Source: Betaproteobacteria bacterium | GTDB taxonomy: Bacteria; Pseudomonadota; Gammaproteobacteria; Burkholderiales; JACQAP01 | Length of the DNA: 34,123 nt | Reading direction: 5' to 3' | Assembly (NCBI GenBank): GCA_025357235.1 | Contig: JANXPQ010000174.1 | Span: forward strand, 1-34,123 | Shown here: positions 1 through 8,966 of the stretch, piece by piece | How positions within the stretch are numbered: the stretch's first letter is position 1 | How the letters are laid out: the number at the start of each line of letters is the position of its first letter | The notes under the pieces: generated by a model | Seen by the model: the letters and a program-made list of their open reading frames with translations, nothing else | Told to the model about the DNA's origin: nothing | The model's database searches: none | Made by a program: the position numbers and the translations under genes

Positions 1-122
1 GCCTCCGTTCAGTGTGTTTGTGCCACCGTGCCAAACCTGTGGCTCTGTGCGTTGCGCGCACAACCCACGTTACCCCGGAGGCGGGCCGCCCGCACCTGAA
101 CGAAAGCCATTCTGTCTAGGCC

Positions 123-2276
123 ATGGAAAAATCCTTCAAGAAAGAGATCGAACTGCTGAGCCTGGGGGAAGGCGAAACCTTCCACGGGGAAGGCATTCTG
201 GCCATCACCAAGGCGTTGCTGCAGTCCGGCGTGGCCTATGTCGGCGGCTATCAGGGCGCGCCGGTTTCCCATCTCATCGACGTCATGGTGCAAGCCGAAG
301 ACTATCTGGACACGCTTGGCGTGCATGTCGAAGCTTGTTCCAACGAGGCCTCCGCCGCCGCCATGCTGGGTGCGTCGATTCACTACCCGCTGCGCGGCGC
401 AGTGACCTGGAAATCCATCGTCGGCACCAACGTTGCGGCCGATGCGTTGTCGAATCTCTCCTCGCCTGGCGTAACCGGGGGCGCGCTCATCGTCGTCGGC
501 GAAGATTACGGCGAAGGTGCGAGCGTGATCCAGGAGCGTACGCATGCGTACGCGCTGAAGTCTTCGATGCTGATGCTGGATCCGCGGCCCGAGCTCTCGA
601 CCATGGTGCGCATGGTCGAAGAGGGCTTCCGGCTTTCCGAGGCCACCAACATGCCGGCCCTGCTGGAGCTGCGCATTCGCGCCTGTCATGTGCGCGGCAG
701 CTTCGTGTGCAAGGACAACGTCGCACCGGCGATCTCGACCCGGCACCTCATGGAGGAACCGGCGAAGTTCGACTATTCGCGGCTGGCGCATCCGCCAGTG
801 ACTTTCCGCCAGGAAAAACTCAAGGTGGAAGCGCGCATTCCGGCGGCCCGGCACTACATCGCTGAGCATCGACTCAACGAATTGTTTCCCGGCGAGCGCG
901 ACGACGTCGGCTTCATCGTGCAGGGTGGTCTGTACAACTCGCTGATCCGTGCGCTGCAGCAGTTCGGCCTGGCCGATGCGTTCGGCGAAGCCCGGATCCC
1001 GATCCTCGTGCTCAATGTGACCTTTCCGCTGGTGCCGGAGGAGATTGCGCAATTCTGCCTGGGCAAACGCGCGGTACTGATCGTGGAAGAAGGCACGCCC
1101 GAGTATATCGAACAGGAGATCCTCGCCTCGCTGCGCCGGCTCGACATCAACACGCCGATCCACGGCAAGGACATGCTGATCGCCGCGGGCGAATACACCG
1201 TCGAAGTCATGGCCGGCGGCCTGGAAAAATTCACTGACCGCTATCTGCCGGGCAGTGCGGCGCAACCCGGCAAGGGCTGGCTGCGCAGCAACGCCAAACG
1301 CCGCCAGGAAATCGCGCAACAGCTCACGACGCCGTTGCCGGCGCGTCCGCCGCAGTTCTGCGTCGGCTGTCCGGAGCGACCGGTGTTCGCCGCGCTCAAA
1401 CTGTCCCAGCGCGATGTCGGTCCGACCCACATCGCCGGCGACATCGGCTGCCATTCGTTCGCGACCTTCGAGCCGTTTTCGTTCGGACACTCGATCCTCG
1501 GCTACGGCATGAGCCTGGCCAGCCGCGCCGGCGTATCGCCGATGATGAAGCGGCGCGTGCTCTCGGTCATGGGCGACGGCGGTTTCTGGCACAACGGATT
1601 GCTCACCGGCGTGCAATCGGCGCTGTTCAACGGTGACGATGCGGTGCTGGTCATCTTCAAGAACGGCTATACCTCGGCCACCGGCACGCAGGAACTGATC
1701 TCCACGCCGGACGAAGATGACAAGGTCGCCGCGCAGGACAAGCAGCAGAGCCTGATGCATCGCAATCTCACCATCGAAAATACGCTGACAGGCATGGGCG
1801 TGCAATGGATGCGCACCGTGCACACCTATCACGTCGAAAAAATGCGCAGGACGTTCGACGAGGCCTTTACCTCCGAATTCAACGGACTCAAGGTCATCAT
1901 TGCCGAGGGCGAATGCCAGCTCGAGCGGCAGCGGCGCATCAAGCCGTGGCTCGCCGGATTGCTGAAAGCGGGAAAACGCGTGGTGCGCGTGAAATACGGC
2001 GTCGACGAAGACGTTTGCACGGGCGATCACGCCTGCATCCGGCTGTCGGGCTGCCCGACGCTCACCTTGAAAGACAGCCCGGATCCGCTCAGGGTCGACC
2101 CGGTCGCCACGGTCATCGATGGCTGTGTGGGCTGCGGGCTGTGCGGTGAGAATGCACACGCGGCCACGCTTTGCCCGTCGTTCTACCGTGCCGAAGTGAT
2201 CCGCAATCCGAAGTTGCACGAGCGCCTGCTCGACGGATTGCGCGGTTCCGTATTGCGTTGGTTGCAAGCCGCATGA
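123..2276 (+). CDS. iorA: indolepyruvate ferredoxin oxidoreductase alpha subunit-like, TPP-dependent, with C-terminal ferredoxin-type Cys motifs
   Basis: 717 aa; TPP-type GDGGFWHNGLLTGVQSAL...FKNGYTSATGTQE; C-terminal CVGCGLCGENAHAATLCPSF; paired with an iorB-like gene. Confidence 0.88.
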   Translation: MEKSFKKEIELLSLGEGETFHGEGILAITKALLQSGVAYVGGYQGAPVSHLIDVMVQAEDYLDTLGVHVEACSNEASAAAMLGASIHYPLRGAVTWKSIVGTNVAADALSNLSSPGVTGGALIVVGEDYGEGASVIQERTHAYALKSSMLMLDPRPELSTMVRMVEEGFRLSEATNMPALLELRIRACHVRGSFVCKDNVAPAISTRHLMEEPAKFDYSRLAHPPVTFRQEKLKVEARIPAARHYIAEHRLNELFPGERDDVGFIVQGGLYNSLIRALQQFGLADAFGEARIPILVLNVTFPLVPEEIAQFCLGKRAVLIVEEGTPEYIEQEILASLRRLDINTPIHGKDMLIAAGEYTVEVMAGGLEKFTDRYLPGSAAQPGKGWLRSNAKRRQEIAQQLTTPLPARPPQFCVGCPERPVFAALKLSQRDVGPTHIAGDIGCHSFATFEPFSFGHSILGYGMSLASRAGVSPMMKRRVLSVMGDGGFWHNGLLTGVQSALFNGDDAVLVIFKNGYTSATGTQELISTPDEDDKVAAQDKQQSLMHRNLTIENTLTGMGVQWMRTVHTYHVEKMRRTFDEAFTSEFNGLKVIIAEGECQLERQRRIKPWLAGLLKAGKRVVRVKYGVDEDVCTGDHACIRLSGCPTLTLKDSPDPLRVDPVATVIDGCVGCGLCGENAHAATLCPSFYRAEVIRNPKLHERLLDGLRGSVLRWLQAA

Positions 2277-3850
2277 ACCTCGCGGATCGTCGTCCTGTCA
2301 CATTGCTGATCTGCGCCCTGGGCGGCGAAGGCGGCGGAGTGCTGGCCGAATGGCTGGTCGAAACCGCGACGCGCTGCGGCTTTGCGTCGCAGAGTACTTC
2401 CATCCCGGGCGTTGCGCAACGCACCGGTTCGACGACGTACTATTTCGAAGTGTTTCCCGTACCGGTCGCGGAACTGGGCGGCCGCAAACCTGTGTTCAGT
2501 CTTTATCCGGTGCCCGGTGCCCTGGACGTGCTGGTTTCCTCGGAACTGCTGGAAACGGTGCGCCACATCGGCAACGGCATGACTTCCGCGGATCGCACGC
2601 TCGTGGTGAGTTCCAGCTCCCGAACACTGACGACCGCCGAAAAGTTGCAGCTTGCCGACGGACGCGCATCCTCCGCGGATTTGCTCAAGGTCGTGCAGCA
2701 GTACAGCAAGAGCGCCCGCATCTTCGACATGTCCGCGGTGGCCCAGGAAACGGGAACCGTGTTGAGCGCGGTGTTGTTCGGGGCAATTGCGGGCAGCGGG
2801 GCGCTGCCGTTTTCCCGTGAAGTTTATGAACAAACCATCCGCCAATCGGGGAGAGGCATCGAGCCGAGCTTGCGCGGATTCGCCCGCGCATTCGAGATTG
2901 TTGCCGGGGGACTTGCGGCACAGACGCCGGCCTCTGTCGTGCCGCAGGTGGCCGCCCCATTGCCGGATGCTCTCGCCCGTGCTTTCCCGCCACCGACCCA
3001 TGCGATGCTGGGCGCTGGCCATGCGCGCATGCTGGAGTATCAGGATCGCGACTACGCCGATCTCTATGTGCGGCGCATGATGCGGGTTCTCGAAGCCGAA
3101 CGGGCCGGGGATCCTTCGGGCGAAGGCAGTTTCGCGACCACCAGCGAGACGGCGCGTTATCTCGCGCTATGGATGGCCTTCGACGACATCGTGCGCGTGG
3201 CTGATCTCAAATGCCGCGCGAGCCGCTTCGCACGCGTAAGACGGGAAGTCAAAGCACAGGATGAAGAATTGCTGAGAATCTACGATCACTTCAAGCCGGG
3301 CGTGCCGGAGCTCGCCGCGTTGCTGCCCCCGACCTGGGCACGCGCACTGATCGGCTGGGACAGGCACCGCCACCAGAACGGCAAAACCGCCCTCGCGCTT
3401 CCGCTCAAAATCGGCATACACACTATTTCGGGTTTTCTCGCGCTGCGCTTGCTCGCCAGCCTGAAATGGCTGCGCAAGCGCGGCAGCCGGTTCGCGCAGG
3501 AGCAGGCCATGATCGAACGCTGGCTGGCAGCAGTGGAGCAGGGCGCGCGCAGCCATTGGCAATTGGGCCATGAGATCGCTTTGTGCGGCCGTCTCATCAA
3601 AGGCTACGGCAGCACCAACGATCGCGGCAGGGAAAACCTGCTGCATGTACTGGACCATCTCGCAGTCGGCGGGAAGTGGGATGGGCCGCGAGCGCGCGCA
3701 GAAGCGATTCGCGCGGCGCGCGCGGCGGCATTGGCTGACGATGCCGGCAAGGAACTGGACAAGACCCTGATCAAGCACGGCGCGGCGCCGCTGCCGGTGA
3801 AGGCGCAGCCGATCATGTGGGTGAAAAAGCGGCGCAGCACGACATCCTGA
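2273..3850 (+). CDS. iorB: indolepyruvate oxidoreductase beta subunit-like with long C-terminal extension
   Basis: ATG at 2273 overlaps the iorA TGA (ATGA); N-terminus LLICALGGEGGGVLAEWLVETATRCGF...QSTSIPGVAQRTGSTTYY typical of the POR gamma/IorB domain; about 525 aa, much longer than a minimal IorB (~200 aa). Confidence 0.85.
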   Translation: MNLADRRPVTLLICALGGEGGGVLAEWLVETATRCGFASQSTSIPGVAQRTGSTTYYFEVFPVPVAELGGRKPVFSLYPVPGALDVLVSSELLETVRHIGNGMTSADRTLVVSSSSRTLTTAEKLQLADGRASSADLLKVVQQYSKSARIFDMSAVAQETGTVLSAVLFGAIAGSGALPFSREVYEQTIRQSGRGIEPSLRGFARAFEIVAGGLAAQTPASVVPQVAAPLPDALARAFPPPTHAMLGAGHARMLEYQDRDYADLYVRRMMRVLEAERAGDPSGEGSFATTSETARYLALWMAFDDIVRVADLKCRASRFARVRREVKAQDEELLRIYDHFKPGVPELAALLPPTWARALIGWDRHRHQNGKTALALPLKIGIHTISGFLALRLLASLKWLRKRGSRFAQEQAMIERWLAAVEQGARSHWQLGHEIALCGRLIKGYGSTNDRGRENLLHVLDHLAVGGKWDGPRARAEAIRAARAAALADDAGKELDKTLIKHGAAPLPVKAQPIMWVKKRRSTTS

Positions 3851-3895
3851 GTGCCGTCGTCCGGCTTCGTCGCGGGCGACTCGCGAACCGGCGCG

Positions 3896-3923
3896 TTGAC
3901 AACCATCCCCGCTGGTCTAAACT
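3896..3923 (+). promoter_or_regulatory. putative sigma70 promoter for the CBS-domain gene
   Basis: TTGACA (3896-3901), N16, TAAACT (3918-3923), upstream of ATG 3981. Confidence 0.45.
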
Positions 3924-3980
3924 GCCCTTGCAGGAACGCTGACGGATCAAACGTCAGGACTGTTGCCCGAGGGGGAGAAA

Positions 3981-4409
3981 ATGAAAACAGTTCAGCAACT
4001 CCTGGAGTCGAAGCGCCACAGCCTGATATCAGTCGCACCTTCGAGCACCGTGCTCGACGCGCTGAAGGTGATGGCGGAAAAGGAGATCGGCGCCGTCGTA
4101 GTGATCGACGATGGGCACTTGGTCGGCATATTTTCCGAACGCGACTACGCCCGCAAGGTGGTCCTGCAGGGCAAGGCTTCGAAGGACACGCCGGTGCGGG
4201 AGATCATGACCGAGAAGGTCGTGTGCGTGCGGCCGGAGCAGACGATAGAAGATTGCATGGGCCTGATGACGGACAAGCGCATCCGCCACCTGCCGGTGCT
4301 GGAGCACAAAAAGGTGATCGGCGTGATTTCGATCGGCGATGTCGTGAAGGAAATGCTTTCAGAGAAGGAATTCGTCATCAAACAGCTGGAAAGTTATATC
4401 CATAATTGA
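3981..4409 (+). CDS. CBS domain-containing protein (two CBS repeats)
   Basis: MKTVQQLLESKRHSLISVAPSSTVLDALKVMAEKEIGAVVVIDDGHLVGIFSERDYARKV...VREIMTEKVVCVRPEQTIEDCMGLMTDKRIRHLPVLE. Confidence 0.92.
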   Translation: MKTVQQLLESKRHSLISVAPSSTVLDALKVMAEKEIGAVVVIDDGHLVGIFSERDYARKVVLQGKASKDTPVREIMTEKVVCVRPEQTIEDCMGLMTDKRIRHLPVLEHKKVIGVISIGDVVKEMLSEKEFVIKQLESYIHN

Positions 4410-4485
4410 CTGCACGCGCCCCGGTTTGGAGCTTCGTTCGTCCGGCCGTTTACCTTCCACGATATTTTCTGCCCCATTGCAATTC

Positions 4486-4737
4486 ATGAAACCTCGAATC
4501 CTCATACTCGTGGTGCTTGTCTGCGTCCTGTCCGGCTGCAAAACCCAGAGCGCGATGACTGCCGGCGCGACCAACTGCCGCACGATCAGCGTTGACATAG
4601 TCAAGAGTCGCTATTCCCGCGAAGGGTCCACCACGGTGTGGTGCGCGAAATGCAAAAACAAGCTTTACCACTGTGTGTCCAACCCCGATCACAGCCGGGT
4701 GGAGTGCAAGGAAGCGGGGCCGGATATCTGCGAATGA
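4486..4737 (+). CDS. small cysteine-rich putative lipoprotein
   Basis: MKPRILILVVLVCVLSGCKTQ has a lipobox (LSGC); the mature part has several Cys (CAKC...HC...EC...IC). Confidence 0.65.
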   Translation: MKPRILILVVLVCVLSGCKTQSAMTAGATNCRTISVDIVKSRYSREGSTTVWCAKCKNKLYHCVSNPDHSRVECKEAGPDICE

Positions 4738-4844
4738 CCGGATTGCGGCGGGAAGCCTCGTATTTGGGCGCATTCGTTTAAAATCGCCATGTTTGCGCCG
4801 GACCCGATGGTGACTGGCGCGCTATTTGCATCCACTCCACAACC

Positions 4845-5660
4845 ATGATTCTCGCGCACCGTTTCCCTGGCCGCATTCTCCGTGCATGTGTCCTGGTTTT
4901 TGCAGCGGGGTCCGGCTTGCCGGGTGCCGCCCTTGCGCAGGTCGAAACCGCTTCCGGCGCGGATGCCGCGCCCAAGAGCGGCCAGCCTGTCGATTTCCGT
5001 AGCACGCGCGTCGAAATCCGCGACGAATATCAGGGTCTGCAGGGTGGCGGCACGGTCTACATGATCGTGCCCCGGGTGGATTTCTCGGTGAATCCCGACC
5101 TTTCGCTGCGCATCGAGACCCCGATAGTCTTTGCCGATCCCGGCACGCCGGGCAACAACAGCGAATCGGGTATCGGCGATCTGCTGTTCAGGGGCAGCTA
5201 CCGTGTCGCGCACGGCCCTGGGTATGCGATCGTCGCCGGCAGCGAGATCATCCTGAATAGCGCGTCGAAGGATTCTCTGGGCATGGGCAAGAACGTGATT
5301 GCGCCGTTGATATTCGCCTCCATCGATGTCCCGCAATGCAACTCGGTGGTGTTTCCGTTCTTGCAGCACTATATGACCGCAGGCGGCGACGACGGCCGGG
5401 CCGATGTGCATTACACCAGCCTCAAGGCGCCGTTCCTCACCCGCTGGTCGAACCTCGTCTATACGATTCTGGAACCGCAAATGGTCATCGACCACGAGCG
5501 CTCGGACAAGGTCGGCATGACGCTGGAAGGCGAGGTCGGCCGATTCCTCAATCGCGACCTGGCGATCTGGGGCCGTCCCGGCGTTGGCCTGTTCGGCGAC
5601 AACCTGCCGCAGGTCTACAACTGGAAACTCGAAATCGGCGTGCGTTTCTTCCTGAAGTAA
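4845..5660 (+). CDS. putative outer-membrane beta-barrel protein, unknown function
   Basis: 271 aa with signal peptide (…GAALAQ), alternating amphipathic strands, C-terminal aromatic motif WKLEIGVRFFLK. Confidence 0.65.
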   Translation: MILAHRFPGRILRACVLVFAAGSGLPGAALAQVETASGADAAPKSGQPVDFRSTRVEIRDEYQGLQGGGTVYMIVPRVDFSVNPDLSLRIETPIVFADPGTPGNNSESGIGDLLFRGSYRVAHGPGYAIVAGSEIILNSASKDSLGMGKNVIAPLIFASIDVPQCNSVVFPFLQHYMTAGGDDGRADVHYTSLKAPFLTRWSNLVYTILEPQMVIDHERSDKVGMTLEGEVGRFLNRDLAIWGRPGVGLFGDNLPQVYNWKLEIGVRFFLK

Positions 5661-5671
5661 CATCCGGCCAC

Positions 5672-5709
5672 AAAACAAAACGGGCAGCGCAGGCTGCCCG
5701 TTTTGTTTT
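5672..5709. terminator. bidirectional intrinsic terminator between convergent genes
   Basis: perfect 17-bp stem AAAACAAAACGGGCAGC-gcag-GCTGCCCGTTTTGTTTT, with A-tract and T-tract on either side. Confidence 0.92.
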
Positions 5710-5724
5710 CCATTGGCAAAGCGA

Positions 5725-6297
5725 TCAGTCCTTGGTTGCTTCCACTTCGATGCTGATTCTAACTTCGTCGCTCACTGCAGGGACGTAGGCGCTCAGGCCG
5801 AAGTCGCTGCGCTTGATCGTCGCCGTCGCGTTTGCGCCGCACATCGGCTTCTTGTTCATCGGATGCGGGCCGCATTTGAACGCGGTTACCGCAAGGCTGA
5901 CGGGCTTGGTCACGCCCAACAGCGTCAGTTCGCCGTCGGCGCCGGTCAGCTTGTCCCCGTCGAATTTCAGCTTGGTCGCCTTGTAGGCAAGCGTGGGGAA
6001 TTTGCCGACGTTGAAGAATTCCTCGCTCTTCAAGTGGGTGTCGCGCTTGGCATGGCCGGTATCGATCGAGGTGGCATCGATGGTGATGTCGATGCTGCCG
6101 CTCTTGGCGGCGGAGTCGAGCACGATCTTGCCGCTGGTCGCGCCGAAACGGCCGTGCATCGTCGAAAATCCGAGGTGGTTGATCTCGAAGTTCGGGAAGG
6201 TATGGGCCGGATCCACCGAATAGGCGTCGTCGGCGCTTGCCGGCAGCGCGAACGCTGCGCTGATCAGGAATGCTGCGAGTTTGGTTTTCAAATTCAT
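5725..6297 (-). CDS. YceI family periplasmic protein
   Basis: signal peptide MNLKTKLAAFLISAAFALPASA; YSVDPAHTFPNFEINHLGFSTMHGRFGATSGKI...HLKSEEFFNVGKFPTLAYK. Confidence 0.92.
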   Translation of the reverse strand: MNLKTKLAAFLISAAFALPASADDAYSVDPAHTFPNFEINHLGFSTMHGRFGATSGKIVLDSAAKSGSIDITIDATSIDTGHAKRDTHLKSEEFFNVGKFPTLAYKATKLKFDGDKLTGADGELTLLGVTKPVSLAVTAFKCGPHPMNKKPMCGANATATIKRSDFGLSAYVPAVSDEVRISIEVEATKD

Positions 6298-6371
6298 CTC
6301 CTTTACTGTTGAAAAATACCGCTGGTTGAACGATGCGTGCGCGATCGCCGGCACGCGATGGCGTGTGTATA

Positions 6372-6926
6372 TTATTTGTTGCCCGTGGTAACGATCTTGA
6401 ATTTCACCTGCACCTCATCGGCTACCGTCTCGGTGTCCGACCAGACACCTTCGCCGATCTTGAATTGCAGGCGTTTGAGCGTGAAGCCGCCCTCGAATGT
6501 GACGAGATCGCCCGAGCGCTTGACAGTGAATGGCGCGGCAATGTCCTGGCCGATGCCCTTGATGGATAGCTTGCCGTGTGCTTCATACTTGTCGGGGCCG
6601 GTCTGTGCGACGGAACTGGAAGCGAATTTCGCGGCGGGGAAGGCGCTGCTGTTGAACCAGGCTTTCTTGCCGACTTCGGCATCGGCGTCCGCGCTGCCGG
6701 TATCGATGCTGCCGAGATCGACTTCGATGTCCGCCTTCGAAGCGGCGGGTTTCTTCGGGTCGAAAGCGATCTGTGCGGTGAATTTCTTGAATCGTCCCTG
6801 CACCGGGACATTCATCTGCCTGGAGACGAAGGTGATCTCGCTTTTTGCGTAATCCACGCCCGCCGCTGCCGCAGGCAGGCTGAACGCGAACAATGCCGTC
6901 ATCGGCAGCAGCGACTGGAATCTCAT
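6372..6926 (-). CDS. YceI family periplasmic protein (second, divergent copy)
   Basis: MRFQSLLPMTALFAFSLPAAAAGVDYAKSEITFVSRQMNVPVQGRFKKFTAQIAFDP...AWFNSSAFPAAKF. Confidence 0.88.
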   Translation of the reverse strand: MRFQSLLPMTALFAFSLPAAAAGVDYAKSEITFVSRQMNVPVQGRFKKFTAQIAFDPKKPAASKADIEVDLGSIDTGSADADAEVGKKAWFNSSAFPAAKFASSSVAQTGPDKYEAHGKLSIKGIGQDIAAPFTVKRSGDLVTFEGGFTLKRLQFKIGEGVWSDTETVADEVQVKFKIVTTGNK

Positions 6927-7483
6927 TTGACGGCTCTCCGTTGTTTGATGAAAGGCAACATGCGCCACAGCACGTCGTCGCGGTCCATCAGGTGGTGCTT
7001 CAGCGCTGCTGCAGCATGCAGCGCGACAACCAGCGCCATCAGCCAGTTCAATGCTTCGTGCAATTGCTCGAGCTGAGCTGCGGTGTCCTTGTTTTTCGCG
7101 ATCAGATCGGGAATGGGAAATACACTGAGATACACGACCTGGAAGCCGGAGGCAGAGCTCATCAACCATCCCGACAGGGGAATGACCAGCGTCAGCGCGT
7201 AAAGAAAGAAATGGGCAATGCTGGCTGCGCTGTGCTGCCAAGCCGGCATAGAAGCCGGAGGCGGTGGCGGGCGATGCGCCAGACGCCATGCAAGCCGGAC
7301 CAGGACCAGCAGGAAAATCGTGACGCCGATCCACTTGTGATAGGAATACAGCTTCAGCTTGACCGGAGAAAGTTGCAGGTCCGTCATGTACTGGCCGAGC
7401 AGGAACGTGCACAAAATTGCCGACGCAATCAGCCAGTGCAGCGCGATCGCCACACCGGTGTAACGTTGCGGGGACGGGTTCAT
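6923..7483 (-). CDS. cytochrome b561 family membrane protein
   Basis: MNPSPQRYTGVAIALHWLIASAILCTFLLGQYM...YHKWIGVTIFLLVLVRLAWRL; 4-bp ATGA overlap with the downstream yceI-like gene. Confidence 0.9.
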   Translation of the reverse strand: MNPSPQRYTGVAIALHWLIASAILCTFLLGQYMTDLQLSPVKLKLYSYHKWIGVTIFLLVLVRLAWRLAHRPPPPPASMPAWQHSAASIAHFFLYALTLVIPLSGWLMSSASGFQVVYLSVFPIPDLIAKNKDTAAQLEQLHEALNWLMALVVALHAAAALKHHLMDRDDVLWRMLPFIKQRRAVK

Positions 7484-7484
7484 C

Positions 7485-7937
7485 TCACGCGGCCTTGCGT
7501 TCCGCCCGCGCCTCGCGCAAAGCATCGCGAAGCTTGTGCAGCAGTTCGGTTGTTTGATCCAGCTCGCGCGCGGACAACACCGTGAATGCGGACCTGAGGT
7601 GGCCGATGTGTGCCGGAAACGCGCGATCGAAAGTACGCACCCCCTGCGGCGTGAGCGCCACGAATACCTGCCTGCGGTCGGCGTCGGAGGCGCTGCGCCG
7701 GATCAGGCCGCGGGCTTCCATGCGATCCAGCACCCCGGTCAGCGTGCCTTTGGTGATCAGTGTTTTCTCGCCGAGTTCCTTGCAGGTCATGCCCGGCGTG
7801 TTACCGAGCGTGGCGACGATGTCGAATTGCGCGATCGTCAGTCCCAGCTTGCGCACGTGCGTGCCGGAATAGGCTTCGAAAGCCTGGTAGCACTCGGCCA
7901 ATGACCGTAATGTTCTAATGAACTGCTCTTTAGGCAT
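7485..7937 (-). CDS. MarR family transcriptional regulator
   Basis: LTIAQFDIVATLGNTPGMTCKELGEKTLITKGTLTGVLDRMEARGLIRRSASDADRRQVFVALTPQG is a typical MarR wHTH. Confidence 0.92.
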   Translation of the reverse strand: MPKEQFIRTLRSLAECYQAFEAYSGTHVRKLGLTIAQFDIVATLGNTPGMTCKELGEKTLITKGTLTGVLDRMEARGLIRRSASDADRRQVFVALTPQGVRTFDRAFPAHIGHLRSAFTVLSARELDQTTELLHKLRDALREARAERKAA

Positions 7938-7959
7938 AAAGCCGCTTCCCGGGGATTTA

Positions 7960-7973
7960 GTTCTAATCCGAAC
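7960..7973. promoter_or_regulatory. candidate MarR operator (inverted repeat GTTC-N6-GAAC)
   Basis: GTTCTAATCCGAAC just upstream of the marR-like start; related GTTCTAATGAAC at 7912-7923 inside the 5' coding region. Confidence 0.3.
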
Positions 7974-8088
7974 CATTTTTGCCGGGGCCCGGGGCGAATG
8001 TCAATGATTCAGTGAAGCCGGCGCGCTTGACGGCCGTTCCCGGCTGCCCGCAAACTCGCCGCCCTTACCTTGAAGCGAGGGCCGCAAC

Positions 8089-8829
8089 GTGTTCGGAGCG
8101 CTCATCATCGGCGATGAAATCCTGTCGGGGAAGCGGCAGGACAAGCACTTTCCCAAGATTGTCGAACTGCTGAAGGCGCGCGGCCTCGGGCTGTCCTGGA
8201 GCATGTACCTGCCTGACGATCCTGAGATCATCACGCAGGTACTGACCAGCACGCTGGCACGTCCCGACATCGTGTTCAGTTTCGGCGGAATCGGTGCGAC
8301 GCCCGACGACCACACGCGGCAATGCGCGGCGAAGGCGGCCGGCGTCGAACTGCAATTGCATCCCGATGCGAAACGCGAGATTGAAGCGCGCTTCGGTGCC
8401 GAGGCCTATCCCAAACGCATCCAGATGGGCGTATTTCCCGCCGGCAGCCGCATCATCCCCAATCCCTATAACCGCGTGCCCGGATTCAGTTTCGCAAGCC
8501 TTCACTTCCTGCCCGGATTTCCGGAGATGGCGTGGCCGATGATGGAATGGGTGCTCGATACCGAATATCCGCATCTGCACAACGCGGAGCCCCCGGTGGA
8601 CGTGGCCATCGTCGTCAAGGATGCGGGTGAGAGTCAGCTCATCGATCTGATGAACGACTGCATTGCCCGTCACCCAGCGCTGAAATTGTTCAGCCTGCCG
8701 AGCTTTACACCGGCAGGCCGGCGTATCGAACTGGGCATCAAAGGGGAAGCAAAACTGGCCGCGGAGGCCCTCGAATTCCTCAAACAGGGAGTGGGTGCGC
8801 TCGGTTTTACGTGGGATCCCAGGAAATAG
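8089..8829 (+). CDS. molybdopterin-binding / CinA N-terminal domain-like protein
   Basis: FGALIIGDEILSGKRQDKHFPKIVELLKARGL...DIVFSFGGIGATPDDHTRQCAAKAAGVELQLHPDA; GTG start. Confidence 0.88.
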   Translation: MFGALIIGDEILSGKRQDKHFPKIVELLKARGLGLSWSMYLPDDPEIITQVLTSTLARPDIVFSFGGIGATPDDHTRQCAAKAAGVELQLHPDAKREIEARFGAEAYPKRIQMGVFPAGSRIIPNPYNRVPGFSFASLHFLPGFPEMAWPMMEWVLDTEYPHLHNAEPPVDVAIVVKDAGESQLIDLMNDCIARHPALKLFSLPSFTPAGRRIELGIKGEAKLAAEALEFLKQGVGALGFTWDPRK

Positions 8830-8966
8830 GGACCGGACGTCTCGGCCAGTCACTGGTTATGGCTGAAGGCCGGTATCCCCGCGAGGGGGCACTAGTCACC
8901 GATTCTTTAACCCCGTTTTCCCGCGGCATCCGTTTACAGCGGTGTTCTCATAACAAGGAGCACACC

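Noticed and set aside
9-2267. 752-aa minus-strand ORF antisense to iorA
   Set aside because: Shadow ORF caused by high GC codon bias; composition rich in R/H/A/D, no domain motifs, and the opposite strand encodes a clear IorA.
5725-6926. Tandem YceI genes as an unusual duplication
   Set aside because: Adjacent YceI paralogues linked to cytochrome b561 are a common proteobacterial arrangement.
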